A program made the translations under genes and the position numbers. DNA of 64,000 bases from Ectocarpus siliculosus. Taxonomy: Eukaryota; Sar; Phaeophyceae; Ectocarpales; Ectocarpaceae. Under the pieces are notes generated by a model. It was given only the letters and a program-made list of their open reading frames with translations, was not told the DNA's origin and did not search any database. The stretch spans positions 1,346,897 through 1,410,896 of the forward strand of contig FN649735.1 in assembly GCA_000310025.1 (NCBI GenBank), written 5' to 3'. Positions within the stretch are counted from its first letter, which is position 1. Each line of letters opens with the position of its first letter. Below are positions 35,901 to 46,900 of the stretch, one piece after another.

Positions 35901-38900
35901 GAGGCGCCGTGAGGTATTCGGCGAGTCGCATGAAGGGTGAGCTGCATCCTGCTAAGGGTGTTCGGCATCTTGTGCTTACTTCCTTGCGTACGGATGACAG
36001 CTACGTATGACTTAATTTATTTTCTGGTGCTTTCACTTCCAGAGACAGTTGTAAGCACTGTGTAACTGCCTCGAGGATGCTTGACCATTTTAACACAACG
36101 TGGTGCGATCATCCCCCGTTGCGCGGAGTGGGGGGGGGGGCGGGGGGGCAGGCAGCAGACAGGCAGACAGGCAGACAGACAGACAAGCGCTTTTCTCTGG
36201 TATAGGAGTCGGAGAGATGGCACCCCCATGTCAGCGAATATATGTAAGCATTTCTCTACAACCACATAGGAGAGGGTGCTACCACCAACCGTCAGGAAAG
36301 CACGAGATGTTTCCAAAACAATTTCGGCAGTGGTACCCCCCCTGGTTGTGGAGAAATACAGCAGTACGCTATAAAAAAACGCGAACATGAGGGCGCCATC
36401 TCTCCGACATTCATGGTAATTGTTCATGCCGCGTCACCAGCGACAAGTGTTCGGCAAACACCGCCGAATCGGCCCGCCCCGAAACGTTGCGTGATCCCGG
36501 ATCGTTCGTTCATCGCAAGTGACTACACGAAAACGCAGATAAGTTTGCCAGCCAGGAAGTCAGTAGATGAGGCGTACGCTGCGACTATCTATCGATCACT
36601 GCGGACGGGAATTGGGAAAAATAGAAAATAAATCCTGTGCGGACATCCTCCCGCGGTATGACCCTGTTGCCCGTGCTTCCAAAAAAACGCACCGAAAGCT
36701 ATCAAGAAAATCGGCGCGCCCAAACAACAAGGGTGATGACACCGCATACACCCTCGAACGAAAGACACACCCCAAGCCGGCCGAAGAAACCTGTAGACGA
36801 GTTAAACAATGCAAAACTGTACGTGCTCGAGCCCAACCCAACTCAACGGCCGAGGTCGGTCAAACGCCGCCGCCCGCAACCCCGAAGCCCTACACCTCGG
36901 CTAGATACCAACCTCGGAAATTAGGGATAAGGGCTATTGTTATCGACCAATAAAACACGAAAAAAAAAACGAAACCGTGTTTTCTTGAACATATATGGAG
37001 GAGTTTTTCCCCGAAAGCGTGAAAAGGAGTCGTTTTTTTTGGGGGCTTGCTTGTTTTTGACAGAAGCATCGGACAAGCGCACCGCGGGCGCTGCAACATC
37101 ACTGAGAACGCTAGAAAGACCTGCGAGACTCACATCCAGGTCTGTTGTGGAGATGGACAAGCGGCAGAAGCGGCGTTCAGTCCGTTCTTGGTCCAAAACT
37201 AGACATTGCGTGGTGCTCTCGTCTTCAACTGCTGCTGTTGGTGCTGGGGATTTTTTTTCGATCACACATAGCAAACACGGAAACAGTAGACCGAGTACAG
37301 CAGCACCACCAAGACCTCCAAAGCGCTGATTCCTTCGGTTCGGCTGTCTATATGATACCATCTCCCGGCGCCGTGCTGCTTCGTGGGTATTGGGTGCTTG
37401 GGTGTTGCTCAATAAGGTGTGTGAGAGACGTGTGCCACCTCACCAAAATGCCGTTGGAAAAATTGCGGCGAGATGATCTGTTTTTGGTCGGACACATCAA
37501 CATCAATCCACGGCGCCACGCAGCAGTAGAGCAACAGGGCCTCCAACACGCTAATTCTTTCGGATTGGCCATCTATATGATGCTGGCCGTCAGCGCGGCT
37601 GCCGCCCTATGATTGTTGAGCTCGTCTACCTTTGGGTAGGTGGTGGTCAAAGATGGGAGTCGCAACCGTGAAAAATGAGCTGGCAAACTGAAGAAATCGC
37701 AAGCAACACCCAGGTTGCGACACTCTGCCGTGCGCCTGTTGTTGCTGAAAACTGAAAACAGCAGGCCGGGTGGACGGGATCTTTCTAAGTGTGTTGTCCT
37801 CTGTGCCGGGTGCTGCTTATTGCGCTTTTATCGCTGCTCTATGGTGAGCAATACCATGTCAACCTGTTGTGTGCCGAGCAAAGCGTGTATTCAGGGAAGA
37901 AAACGTACTTTTTGCGATGACATCACGAAAAGAACAAGCAAAAAAAAGTCGGGTTTTCTTTTAACCGTTCCGTTTAAAAAAGAACGATTTCGACGTTGCG
38001 TTAATAATAACCCTAATGCACGAACTCGATCTCTTATTACCAAGAGCACAGGGGGAACCCACACCGTCACGAGGGGCAAAACGGCGTGCCTCATGCTTTA
38101 GGCTTCATGCAGCATGTGTTGCCGACTTACAGCAGTGGGTCCGGTTTAGCGACCCCGTTGTAGTGTCACGAGGGAATGTGGGCGCTTTTCAGGACAGCTT
38201 CCTATTGCCGGTATGCAAGTGCGTGCCCTAGTGGCTACTGGACAGGGCAAGGGTGCCACGCGAGGTCGTCTCTACAAAGGGCATTTCGCTGAACAATGGG
38301 GGTTGCTAACCCGGGCCTACCGCTGCTGTACCGCGATAATACTGCATGCAACGGCACCGCAAGGGCTTGCCCCCCACCCCCCACCCCTCTCTCTTTCTCT
38401 CTCTTGCTACTCTTGTCGTTCTGCTGATCTCAGTCCTTGTTGGCTGGAACACTCTTTTTTGGGGCATTCAAAAAGGGTCACGATGCTGCTGCTGCTGTCG
38501 ATGCTGCACGCCTTGCTGCTGCGTCTCGAGCGTGAAATGAGGAAATGCATATTGCGCTGTCGACGGTGATCTTAACGCAGCATATCATCCATCAACTCAT
38601 CGTGTGTGCATACTGCTGTCCGTCTTTCTGTCTCTTGTTGGTGCTCCCCCTTTTAGTATATTGCCGGGTGATCTCCGCGTCTTAACTCCCACCGACCGCC
38701 TGTTCCTTCCCTGTTCGGTCTCAACGTTTTCCAATATGATGGTTGTTCGGCGGCACCTACATATCGAACGTGAACTCTGGCAGCTTGCTTGCTCTGTGGG
38801 GGGGTATATCAAATCTTCACCAATTCAAATTTGCTGCGTAGACTACTGCTGTACTGACTGCTGCGTGTCGCAAAATCTTCGGCGGTTGCTATTCATGCAA

Positions 38901-40665
38901 AGAGAGGTAGGTTGTCAAATATTTGTCCATTTATTTTGCTGACTTTCCTCTCTCGTGGCAAGCAGATGCACAACTCTAACTCTCGCATCTATGGAGTACC
39001 ATCCACCATCGTATCTGTAGTCCGAGTCTCACACCTATCATGCACCCGAACGCAGGCAATGTTTACCACATAATACTAATCGTCATTATTTGCTGCGAAT
39101 TATTTACCATAAATTTATTCTCAGAAACTCATCCGTTTCCCCTTCGTCGGTACCATCTGCTAAAGAGCTACCGTATTTGGAAAATTTATGTATTTCGGCG
39201 GGGGCGTGCAGCGTGCAGCAGCTTTTCTCTCCACGCCCGCGCAATCAATCGGCGAAGGCAACCCATACGCCGCGCTGTCGAAAGACTGCTGCTGCTGCTG
39301 CTGCTCTTGAGTGCACGTACTTCCACATATCTACATCTACACAGCGATATGCTTGGGGGCAGGAAAGAGTGAGGGTCGCAAGAAAGGTACAGGCAGTAGT
39401 GGGTGCACCGGACGAACAAACACCAACAAGGACGACCACCTCGCCAAAACGACCCTCGTGCGGTTTCCGTGCGTTAGTGCGATGGCTTCTTGCGCCCGCG
39501 GGCAAAGGCCCCGCCCGGGGCTTCGTTTGTCACTATCACACTATAGCTGCTGTACCGCTGCTATTAGACACAGCAGTATGCTCATCATCATCGTCGAGAG
39601 TGCATGGATTGTCATGCCTCTCGGTTCACAGCAGTATTATTGTAGTGCTGAGAGGCAAGCTGAGTCTCCTCGCACAGCAGGTGATGGTGCGGAGACAGCA
39701 GTCAGTTGTGCGACACAGAAGTCTTACACGTGAACACATTCGGCGAACAGACCGTGCCAAATCTACACACAAGCGGCGACGAAAAGGTGTGCCCCTTTTA
39801 GGAGCGCTGCTGATACGTACATCAGTAAGGTTGCCGGGAGTCCTCTTGCACAAGCAGCGGCGATATACACCTGAACGGGATGGAGCATCCACACCAACCT
39901 TTGCTGACCGATTCGACGGTTCAGAAAAGATTGTACATATACAACGGCGGCCAACGCCTGCCGCCCCCGTCCACACACAGCAAACACATGCCAATTGTAA
40001 AGAAACGAATAAGTGCGGGAAACCTGTATCCACGTAGATGATACCTGATATCTCGGATGGGTAGTCTTTCTGTGTGTGTTTTTATTATTCCTTAATGCAG
40101 GAATCCGCTGCTTCGTGTGCGTGTGTGCTGAACGATACAGGATGGACCAGAGCACTGTACCGACGGGGGAAACAGGGGCCCTCTTGCGTGTTGCACACGA
40201 TTTGCTGCTGCTACATTTGTACGGACCAAGACGTTGGGCAACAGAAAATTAAAATTCATCCGGTGTGCGCTTGACTCTGTTCAAGCCCTCGGCCTGCAAA
40301 AGAGAGGGACAGAGAGGAGACCCCGTTAATTCGTTTCGCCTAGAGCGAGAGGCAACTTGCGCCTCCCAGCAGCACGCCAAATACGATCGGTCTGTTGTTG
40401 GTGCGAATCAACCCCACCCCGGCGAACTCTCCTTTCTCCGCGTCTCCATCAACACGCCGCCAATACTCTGTCGTGCCCTACATACAAACAAGAAAAGACA
40501 CGACGTACTCGAGTGCCCATTTCTCACAGGAGCTGTCTCGCTCGCTCTTACCGAATCCCAAGACGACGCCAGCAGCAGGTCGCTGGCCGGCGCAAAGCAC
40601 ACGGCCGAGATGCCGTCTGTGGGGGGGTCGCTCAGCTGCATCTCGTTGTTGCCTGCCGACGACAT
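29991..40665 (-). CDS. BUB3: BUB3, mitotic spindle checkpoint WD40 protein (complete, 7 exons)
   Basis: Exons on the minus strand: 40665-40552, 35650-35517, 34488-34311, 33414-33196, 31559-31449, 30645-30500 and 30060-29991. The sum is 972 bp, or 323 residues plus TGA, close to the usual BUB3 length. All junctions are GT-AG and in phase. Family signatures in order: an N-terminal [22 protein letters not shown] across junction 1, [26 protein letters not shown], then the diagnostic [14 protein letters not shown] and [10 protein letters not shown], then [22 protein letters not shown] and [10 protein letters not shown] short last exon codes [11 protein letters not shown]. The KYQTRC and GRVAVEY segments separate it from RAE1. 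BUB3 is a seven-blade propeller that binds BUB1/MAD3 GLEBS motifs and unattached kinetochores to delay anaphase. The ATG at 40663-40665 gives the expected N-terminus. Intron 1 is unusually long. Confidence 0.93.
32301..32340. repeat. (TACCG)8 microsatellite
   Basis: Eight perfect TACCG units inside BUB3 intron 4. Confidence 0.95.
32742..33101 (+). mobile_element. 5'-truncated LINE fragment (C-terminal end of reverse transcriptase ORF)
   Basis: The plus-strand frame reads [20 protein letters not shown] followed by EREDLEEEM. This is the C-x-H-x-C zinc-knuckle and tail typical of the extreme C-terminus of non-LTR retrotransposon polymerases. After an in-frame TAG (32838-32840) it continues with [20 protein letters not shown] and RWWAQEAL. 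The piece is bordered by C tracts (32722-32741 and 33102-33118) and lies antisense in BUB3 intron 4, 95 bp from the exon-4 donor. It is a dead fragment: no RT catalytic core is present. Confidence 0.65.
34084..34365. repeat. About 93-bp tandem duplication reaching into BUB3 exon 3
   Basis: The last 50 bp of BUB3 exon 3 (34316-34365) recur at 34222-34271 with a few changes. The adjoining intron block (TCTCACA...CCCCGATTCAAGC) occurs at about 34086 and 34179, the same period. The extra copy lacks a usable donor: where exon 3 ends GGGAAG|GTGTGT it has a G run. Confidence 0.75.
35335..35450 (-). repeat. Dispersed repeat, copy B, in BUB3 intron 2
   Basis: Reverse-strand copy of the 12030 element, sharing TTCTGGCGCCGGTA, TGTCAGCCGGGGTCACACAA and GAGGAAGGTCACAC. 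Located just downstream (transcript sense) of the exon-2 donor of BUB3. Confidence 0.65.
36208..36408. mobile_element. MITE-like palindromic element
   Basis: The outer inverted repeats start GTCGGAGAGATGGC at 36208 and match the reverse complement of the segment ending 36408 over about 29 bases with a few mismatches. A second inverted pair lies inside (TTTCTCTACAACCAC against GTTGTGGAGAAAT). The roughly 200-bp size, lack of coding capacity and long imperfect terminal inverted repeats fit a non-autonomous DNA transposon. A clear target duplication was not found. Confidence 0.6.
37270..37612 (+). repeat. Diverged tandem duplication in an open frame
   Basis: CCTCCAAAGCGCTGATTCCT to TCTATATGATACC and CCTCCAACACGCTAATTCTT to TCTATATGATGCT are about 220 bp apart in the same frame. 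They give repeated peptide blocks ([14 protein letters not shown] and [14 protein letters not shown]). No start or family is recognised. It may be a relic of a coding element inside BUB3 intron 1. Confidence 0.4.
40050..40090 (+). repeat. 48-bp dispersed repeat, copy 1
   Basis: The block TCTCGGATGGGTAGTCTTTC continuing TGTGTGTGTTTTTATTATTC and CTTAATGC is nearly identical to 48976-49024. The first part (TATCTCGAATGGGTAGTCTC) occurs again at 46933 in helicase intron 2, beside exon 3. Confidence 0.7.
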
Positions 40666-41320
40666 AGTTGCTGCTGGCTGCTCTTCCTTCCTTCCCTCCG
40701 TACCCCTCTCGACCGCAGGAAGTATGAATGAAATGCGTGTTCGTTTTTTGTTGGCGGGCATCACCACCGCCGTTGATCAAGAAACTTTTAAAAATCCAGT
40801 GCGTTATACGTGCCACAATGGGTGATATTCGGCCCTTTTCCGGCATCTACGGTGTCTCCTAAATTTCCTCCCGAACCGGCAATAGATTAGCCGCCAGTGG
40901 GTGCGTGCAGGATGGTACTTGATTCACCACAAGAGAGCAGCGCTGTTGCACTTGCGTGTTTACAGGCGCCCTTCTTCTTCAGGAAAGCGCTGGTTCGTCC
41001 GCATGCTGAGTGTCGTCTCCGTCACTGTTGTTAGGTGAGACGCAGGCATCGCAGCATCGTTTTTTGGGTCATTTTTTGGTTCATGACAAACGGCGTCATA
41101 CCGTTGTACCCGGCTTCCCGGCTTGTCACATAGAAAAGATTGTATGTAGACGGCGAGAGAGGGACGGGAGTCGACTTAGCACTGAGCATGCAGCTATTGT
41201 TGTAGCAGCGAAATAGTCCCTCACCCTACCCAGTGTCGGTTACAGTAGCATTGAATCACGCCGTCCCCCCATACGCGCGTCCTCGCAGAGCGAGAGAAAG
41301 CCAAAAAAGCGCCGTTGCGG

Positions 41321-42331
41321 ATGAGGTTCAGTCCTTGTTGGCATGCCGCCACGATCTCGCTGCTCCAGACCTGCTCAGCAGGGGAGGGTCGTCACGTCCA
41401 CCACGCACGAGACCCACCACCCCTTGCAACACCAACGGGAGCATCGCCACCTCTGCCGCTGATGGCCTACGCGTTTTCGCCGTCAACAAGAAGAGCGTTA
41501 CATCCAGCCACAACCACCACCTCCTCCCGGAGAAGCTCGGCCTCAAAGCCTCGCCTCGGCCACCGCCACCGGTCCGCCACGCAGAGGACCACGCGGATGA
41601 GCGAGGCGGCACGCCCCGGCGCCGACAGCGGCGTTGCCCTGTGGTTAGACATGCGTACCGCCGTTCTCCCCGCCGCTCAGACCCTCAAGACGCTATACGG
41701 CGAGCTCCGGCAGAGGGAGGAAGCGCTAGGGCGCAGCCCGGAGGATACGGACTGGACCCTGAGCCGCGTACCGAACCCGGTCGGGGCGTTGCTCTACGCG
41801 GCGGAGCCAGAGGAAAGGGCGGCGGAGGAGATGGTGGCACTCGGCGAGACCGCGGCGGCGCTCCCGTGCTTTCGGCTAGGCGGCACCGACGGCACAGCAG
41901 TAGTGGTGGATGTTTCGAGCGGGCACGTTGTAGGGGTTAGGGTCGACCCCGTCGGCGACAACGCCGCCGGGGGGGCTGCGGGTAGTTCGGCGGCCATGGG
42001 CATTGTCGCGGCGGCACAGCAGCAGCGCGACGGCGGCGGCCTCGTGTTTTTGCCGGGGGTGCGGCCGTCTGTCTGGGAGAGCGGGGACATGGGCACGGTT
42101 CTCCGGATTGCCTCGAGCGCCTGCGCCGGGGCCGGGAAGACGCTCGTCGTCACGGTGAGGACCGTGGGGCAGCTGCACGAAGCGGCCATGGCGGCGTTTG
42201 CGGCGTCGCAGACAACGGTGCTCGGGGTGGGCGGGACGGGTGCGGCCGAGGACGGCACTACTCCTCCGCCGATGGCTTTGCTCATTGAGCCCATGCCCGA
42301 GCTTTGGGAAGCTGGGTTGCTCTACCTTTGA
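41321..42331 (+). CDS. Unrecognised 336-residue protein, single exon
   Basis: Long uninterrupted frame with strong G/C bias at third positions, typical of real exons in this window, from ATG 41321 to TGA 42329-42331. A second in-frame ATG (MAYAFSPSTRR) is possible. The first about 100 residues are Ser/Pro/Arg-rich and may be a targeting region. The rest is a compact Ala/Gly/Val-rich domain with LPCFRLGGTDGTAVVVDVSS, FLPGVRPSVWESGDMG and a C-terminal LLIEPMPELWEAGLLYL. I do not recognise the family. It lies head to head with BUB3, about 655 bp between the two start codons, so the two could share a promoter region. Confidence 0.6.
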   Translation: MRFSPCWHAATISLLQTCSAGEGRHVHHARDPPPLATPTGASPPLPLMAYAFSPSTRRALHPATTTTSSRRSSASKPRLGHRHRSATQRTTRMSEAARPGADSGVALWLDMRTAVLPAAQTLKTLYGELRQREEALGRSPEDTDWTLSRVPNPVGALLYAAEPEERAAEEMVALGETAAALPCFRLGGTDGTAVVVDVSSGHVVGVRVDPVGDNAAGGAAGSSAAMGIVAAAQQQRDGGGLVFLPGVRPSVWESGDMGTVLRIASSACAGAGKTLVVTVRTVGQLHEAAMAAFAASQTTVLGVGGTGAAEDGTTPPPMALLIEPMPELWEAGLLYL

Positions 42332-43645
42332 TCTGAGACTGTTGCCACCGGTAGAGACAGAAGTACTGCTGGTTTGTGTAGTGCATGAGGGAACCCTATA
42401 TGGCTGTGCTGGTGTGATCGAGGCCTTACTGGATTGAGACCTTGGTTTAGTTGGCGTGCAGGGTGGTCAATGTAGATGGAGATTAACTGGTTGGGAACTA
42501 TAGTCCCGAAACGAAGGCACGTCATGTCTTGACCCGACGCTATGGGAAGGAAAAATAAGGTCGTTGTTCCGGTTCGGTACACGATGTTGGAGCCTTGTTA
42601 CCCGATGCGCAGGAAGTCACCCTGATTTTGGCATCGTGTACCATGCCAGAACATGCCATTGAATGCGTCATCGAGTGCCCTTCGCTCTGTGAGGCCTCGT
42701 GACTGATTCGCACAGGGGTGCAGCAACGCTACCCCTTCATAACGCGCAGGCAGAAAACCTTCCGGCAAAAAAATCAACGGTGAAATGTTTAGTTGATCAC
42801 CCCCTCACCCCCTCATCTTCAACCATAGGTCGTACCCACACCGTTGTTGTTGTTGTTGTTGTGCATGCGACCAATTCTCTGCCTCTCAGTCTCGTCTATC
42901 TCTCCTTCAGTCGAAGTCTCATGGAGAAGCCTCACTCTCCCTGAGGCTCCACACTCGTGTGTGTAGACAGAGCACACGATAATACACCCAGCGAGGGTCG
43001 GTTACGAAGGCGGTGACAAGAATACACAAGGTTCGCGGGCAGGAAAGTGTCAACCCCAAATCTATCCACGAACAAACAGCTCTTTAGCTCGTGAGCCTTT
43101 ACGAGAGGAAGCGCCAACAAGATCACCCGACCCCTTGCATGCCAAAGCCCTGACACCTTTGTCTGGCGGCTGGTTCCCTCGATCTTCGTCGCCCTATCGG
43201 CTTGCGTGCTCTTGTTCCAAGTCACCCCCCGTCACCGCCGCCGTCACCCGCGTCGACCACACCAGTGAAGAATTTATTCGCGTCCTTCATCCGCGCGCTT
43301 GCGTGGGGACCCTGCTTGACCCCTACCACTCCCAACACAGGATTTCTCGGTAGAGAATAAAGGAAGAAGGCCAAGGCTCAGACAAAGGTGGCACACCTCC
43401 CGATCACCGTTCCTCCTTTTATTCCTCACCAGGAGCATCCCGAGCAAACCTTGCTGATCCAACGCAAAATATCTCTCGTTATCGACCGAGCGTAAGCACA
43501 CCCTGCTGATCCGAATCTGGGAGGACTCTCCTCAGCAAACGAGGAAGAGGAAAGAAGGAGGCTCGGGGTCGCACTTCGGGTCCTCGCTGGACCCAGTTCT
43601 GTCTCCCTTCGTCTGTCTGCGAGCTTACCGCACTACTAATAGCTC
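42332..43645. other. Intergenic, no gene seen
   Basis: Only short shadow frames, plus a small GTT run near 42843-42860. The 3' part (from about 43480) begins to resemble the tandem repeat at 43646-43990. Confidence 0.55.
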
Positions 43646-43990
43646 AAGGAACCGTTGCTGATTCAATTCCCCTGCGCGGAAGCACCAGCAAGAAAGCTAG
43701 GCAGGGCCCTGTTTCGCCAAGCCCAGTACCTTTTGCGACTCTCCGCGAGGTTACCCAACTAGCCCCAAGGAACCGTTGCTTATCCAGAACTAAAAGGACC
43801 CCCCAGCGCGGAAGCACTAGCACGAAAACTACATGGGAAGGTCCAGGCTGCTGTTGTTTCGCAAACTCCAGTATCCCCTAGTCTCTCTGCGAGGTTATCC
43901 AATCAGCCCCAAGGAATCGTTGCCGATCCATCGCTAAAGGGCTCTGCAGCGAGGAAAAGGCCAGCAAGACAAGCTAGGCAGAGGCTCGGG
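43646..43990. repeat. Tandem repeat downstream of the helicase gene (units of 121-144 bp)
   Basis: Units start AAGGAACCGTTGCTGATTC at 43646, AAGGAACCGTTGCTTATCC at 43767 and AAGGAATCGTTGCCGATCC at 43911. Each carries AGCTAGGCAG- and GTTTCG-like words and ends GCGAGGTTA(C/T)CCAA. A more diverged unit lies at about 43485-43645 and contains GAGGCTCGGGGTCGCACTTC, resembling the gene's own last coding bases (43981-44025). The array therefore appears to include copies of the 3' coding end. Confidence 0.7.
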
Positions 43991-46900
43991 TTACCGTTTC
44001 GGTCTCCTCCTCGAGGACCCCAGGTTTATCTTCTTGATGTCCACCCCGATCCCGTTTCCCAGTCGCCGTATGACGAACTCTTGCTGGGGCGTCACGAGCG
44101 AGATTACCTTGCCCGGCCTGCCTAGCCTCCCGGCGCGCCCCCCTCGGTGCACGTACCCCTCCCCGTCCAGCGGCAGATCAAGGTTGAAAACGTGCGTAAT
44201 CTGCCGGGCCGCAGCAAGTACGATGCAGGAAGTGGGTTAGTACTGTTGGGGCGATAGACGTCGGCGGCAAAAATCGGGAAAATCTGGGTCTTCATCGGTG
44301 TAAAGAGGGGCGTGCGGGGCACCTGTCTCGAGCGACTGACTTCCCCGAAGGTGGCGGCAATACCAACAATCGCCACGCAAAAGAGGGACAGCAGCCGTGG
44401 GCTCTGCAATCCCTGGAAGGCGGCCGAGCACAGGGTTTCCTCTATCGAGTCATCTCGCAGGGGTTTTCGCCAAAGCAAGCATGTTCGTCAACCGTGCTCC
44501 GAAGACGCGCGTCACTGGGGGGGCGGGGGGGGGACACACCAAGCGAAAGGGCTCATCAAAGCGCTCTCACCACTACTGCGTCATCTACAGGAACGGGCCG
44601 CGTCGGACTGCGTACGTAGTACCGATACTACCCGGCCACAAGGCGAAAATATACACTCCAGATGCTTGAGGCTCCTTGCGTCGATCCCACGCAAGGGGCT
44701 AGATTACAGCTGCCGGAACCTACAAAACAAAATGCCCGCTACATGAACATTTCACTTGAATGAGGTCAATCGTCGAGGGGAAAATGCCAAGAGATAGCCT
44801 CGAAACACACATTAACGCTTGGTTGCACTTACACCGGAAATACTTCTGCAATTAAGATGCGAGTGTGGTGGTTGTTGCCGTCACTGTAATTTGTCACGCT
44901 GACACACGGCTGTACTGGCTTCTACCCGCAGGGTCTCCATTCCTAGCGAGCGACCTCTACGACAATTTCGAGCCCGCCTTAAAGCAAGGGAAGAGGCTTT
45001 GGCGGCCACAGGCCCAACGCATCCAACGTACAGGGGGGGGGGAGAAAGGTCGACCTCACCTCCGGCACGTCCAAGCCCCTCGCCGCCATATCCGTCGACA
45101 CGAGAAGGCGCGTCTTGCCCTCGCGGAATAACGACATGGCGTCAGCCTGCCAAGCAACCACCCGCCGATTAAACGAGTTCGCAGCAACAGCAGCAGCGGT
45201 GGAGCTTCAAAGTCAGGACAAATAGCACACGCAAACGTCGCGGGCGGTGCCGAAAAAAGTGTACCTATGCAGTGTCATGATTTCTGCCGCTCGGATTAGG
45301 TGTCATGCACACACTTGCCCGGTGCAAGGGCCGACACGGCTCAAAGTCTTCCACACGGTCTTCTACACCGCTGCCACAAGTGCCAGAAACAATTTCTCAC
45401 TAGATGGAACCGGCCTCATTCGCGCGGCTGTGCCGAAAACACAGCAAACCCCCAGCATCTCAACCAAGTCAGTCAGATGGAATGAAGAGTATCTAAACCG
45501 ACAACATTCATCATGCGAGTCGACCCCTGTCTCCGTCGTCCTCACCCGCGCGTTCAAGCCCAGCTCCTGTCGCAAAAACTCCGCCAATGGTGGTTGTGGC
45601 GGTTGCTCATCCCAACCCTTCGCCTGCTGCTGCTGCTGCTGCTGCTGCTCTCTCCCGCCGCGCTCGCCCCCGCCCCCGCCCCCGCTCCCGCGCCCACCCA
45701 GCGCCTTGTCGAGCGACGCCGCGATTCCTTCGAGGGGCTTGGTGGCCAGCGCGAACACGAGCCCCCTCGTGTCCGTCTGGAGGGCGGTGTTAGTAACGCC
45801 GCCACCGCCTGCCTGACCCTCCGATGGGCCATCTCCCTCCCCCGCCGTGGTCGCTACGGCTGTTGCACCTGCTGCTCCTGCTGCTGCTGCTGCTGGCGCT
45901 CCTGTTGCCGCGGTTGCTGCTGCTTCAGAAGCTGATACACCGAGCTCTCGCTTGACCAGGGCCCTCAGGACCGCTAACTTTTTCTCCGGCGGGCACACGA
46001 CGTAGTAGTGGGACAGGCACGGCGGCATGGCCTCCTTGGCGTGCACTTGTACGTGAACCGGCTCGGTCAGCGTCCATTGTTTCTGCCAAGTCGGCGTTTG
46101 GAAAAACACGTCCGTACATGGATTCCGCGATGTCAACGACGCCGGAACGAAAACATGATCTGCTCCTCGCGGGGAGTGGAACTCATGGTTTCACTCACCG
46201 TGGTACGCAGGATTGGGACGGTGTCAACGGGACAAAGGAGAAAAGGCGTACGGGACGCAATATTCACCACACGTGTCCACCGATCTCGTCGGGGACTCGT
46301 ATTGTCACCACAAAAGTGTTACTCTGGCCGGAAATATAGGGTCAGTTTGGACGTTTGGCAAATTGCTTTGTACGTGCGTGTGGACCTCCGCCTCTCTCCC
46401 CCTAGAACAAAACATATGTTCTTCCCCCAACTTCCTCCGCGAGGTTCATGCTGGAATCTTCCGTCCCTTCCTGATGTGGCCCCTGGGCGATGCACTTTTG
46501 TTGTGGCCAAACGTGATGCCTACCTACGGAAGATACCACCCTACCAGGACGTACTGCCGGATGAAGTGGTGGCGCTGCGGTGCCTGTCTACCGAAGATAC
46601 TACTCTGCCGGACGAAGTGATGGTGCTGCGGTGCCTACATACGGAAGAAACCACCCTACCTGGACGCACTGCCGGACGAAGTGATTGGTGCTGCGGTGCC
46701 TACCTATGGAAGATACCGCCGTACCTGGACGCACTGCCGGATGAAGTGGTTGTGCTGCGGCACGGTTGCGCTCGCGAACACGGTCTGCCTGTCCCTCAGC
46801 TTCCTGTTCACCGGCGCCGCCGCCCCCGTCACCCTCCCGGCCCCGACCTCGGCCAGTCTCGCCGCCCCCTCCTCGTCCTGCTCGACGATGATTGGCCGGT

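Larger units (their letters stand above)
35651..40551 (-). other. BUB3 intron 1 (about 4.9 kb)
   Basis: It separates exon 1 (...SSWDS) from exon 2 (TLRLYD...). It holds a palindromic MITE-like element (36208-36408), a CAGACAGG-type microsatellite near 36150-36185, a diverged internal duplication (about 37270-37612) and a 48-bp repeat shared with 49.0 kb. The longest plus frame (39090-40037) starts with TTG, shows no domain and is treated as chance. No nested gene is supported. Confidence 0.7.

Noticed and set aside
39090-40037. 316-codon plus-strand open frame inside BUB3 intron 1
   Set aside because: Starts with TTG, has no domain, no splice or start context, and low-complexity composition; probably chance.
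41300-42331. SUKH/SMI1-like assignment for the 336-residue protein from GGTDGTAVVVDVSSG
   Set aside because: Only a short resemblance; not enough to name a family.
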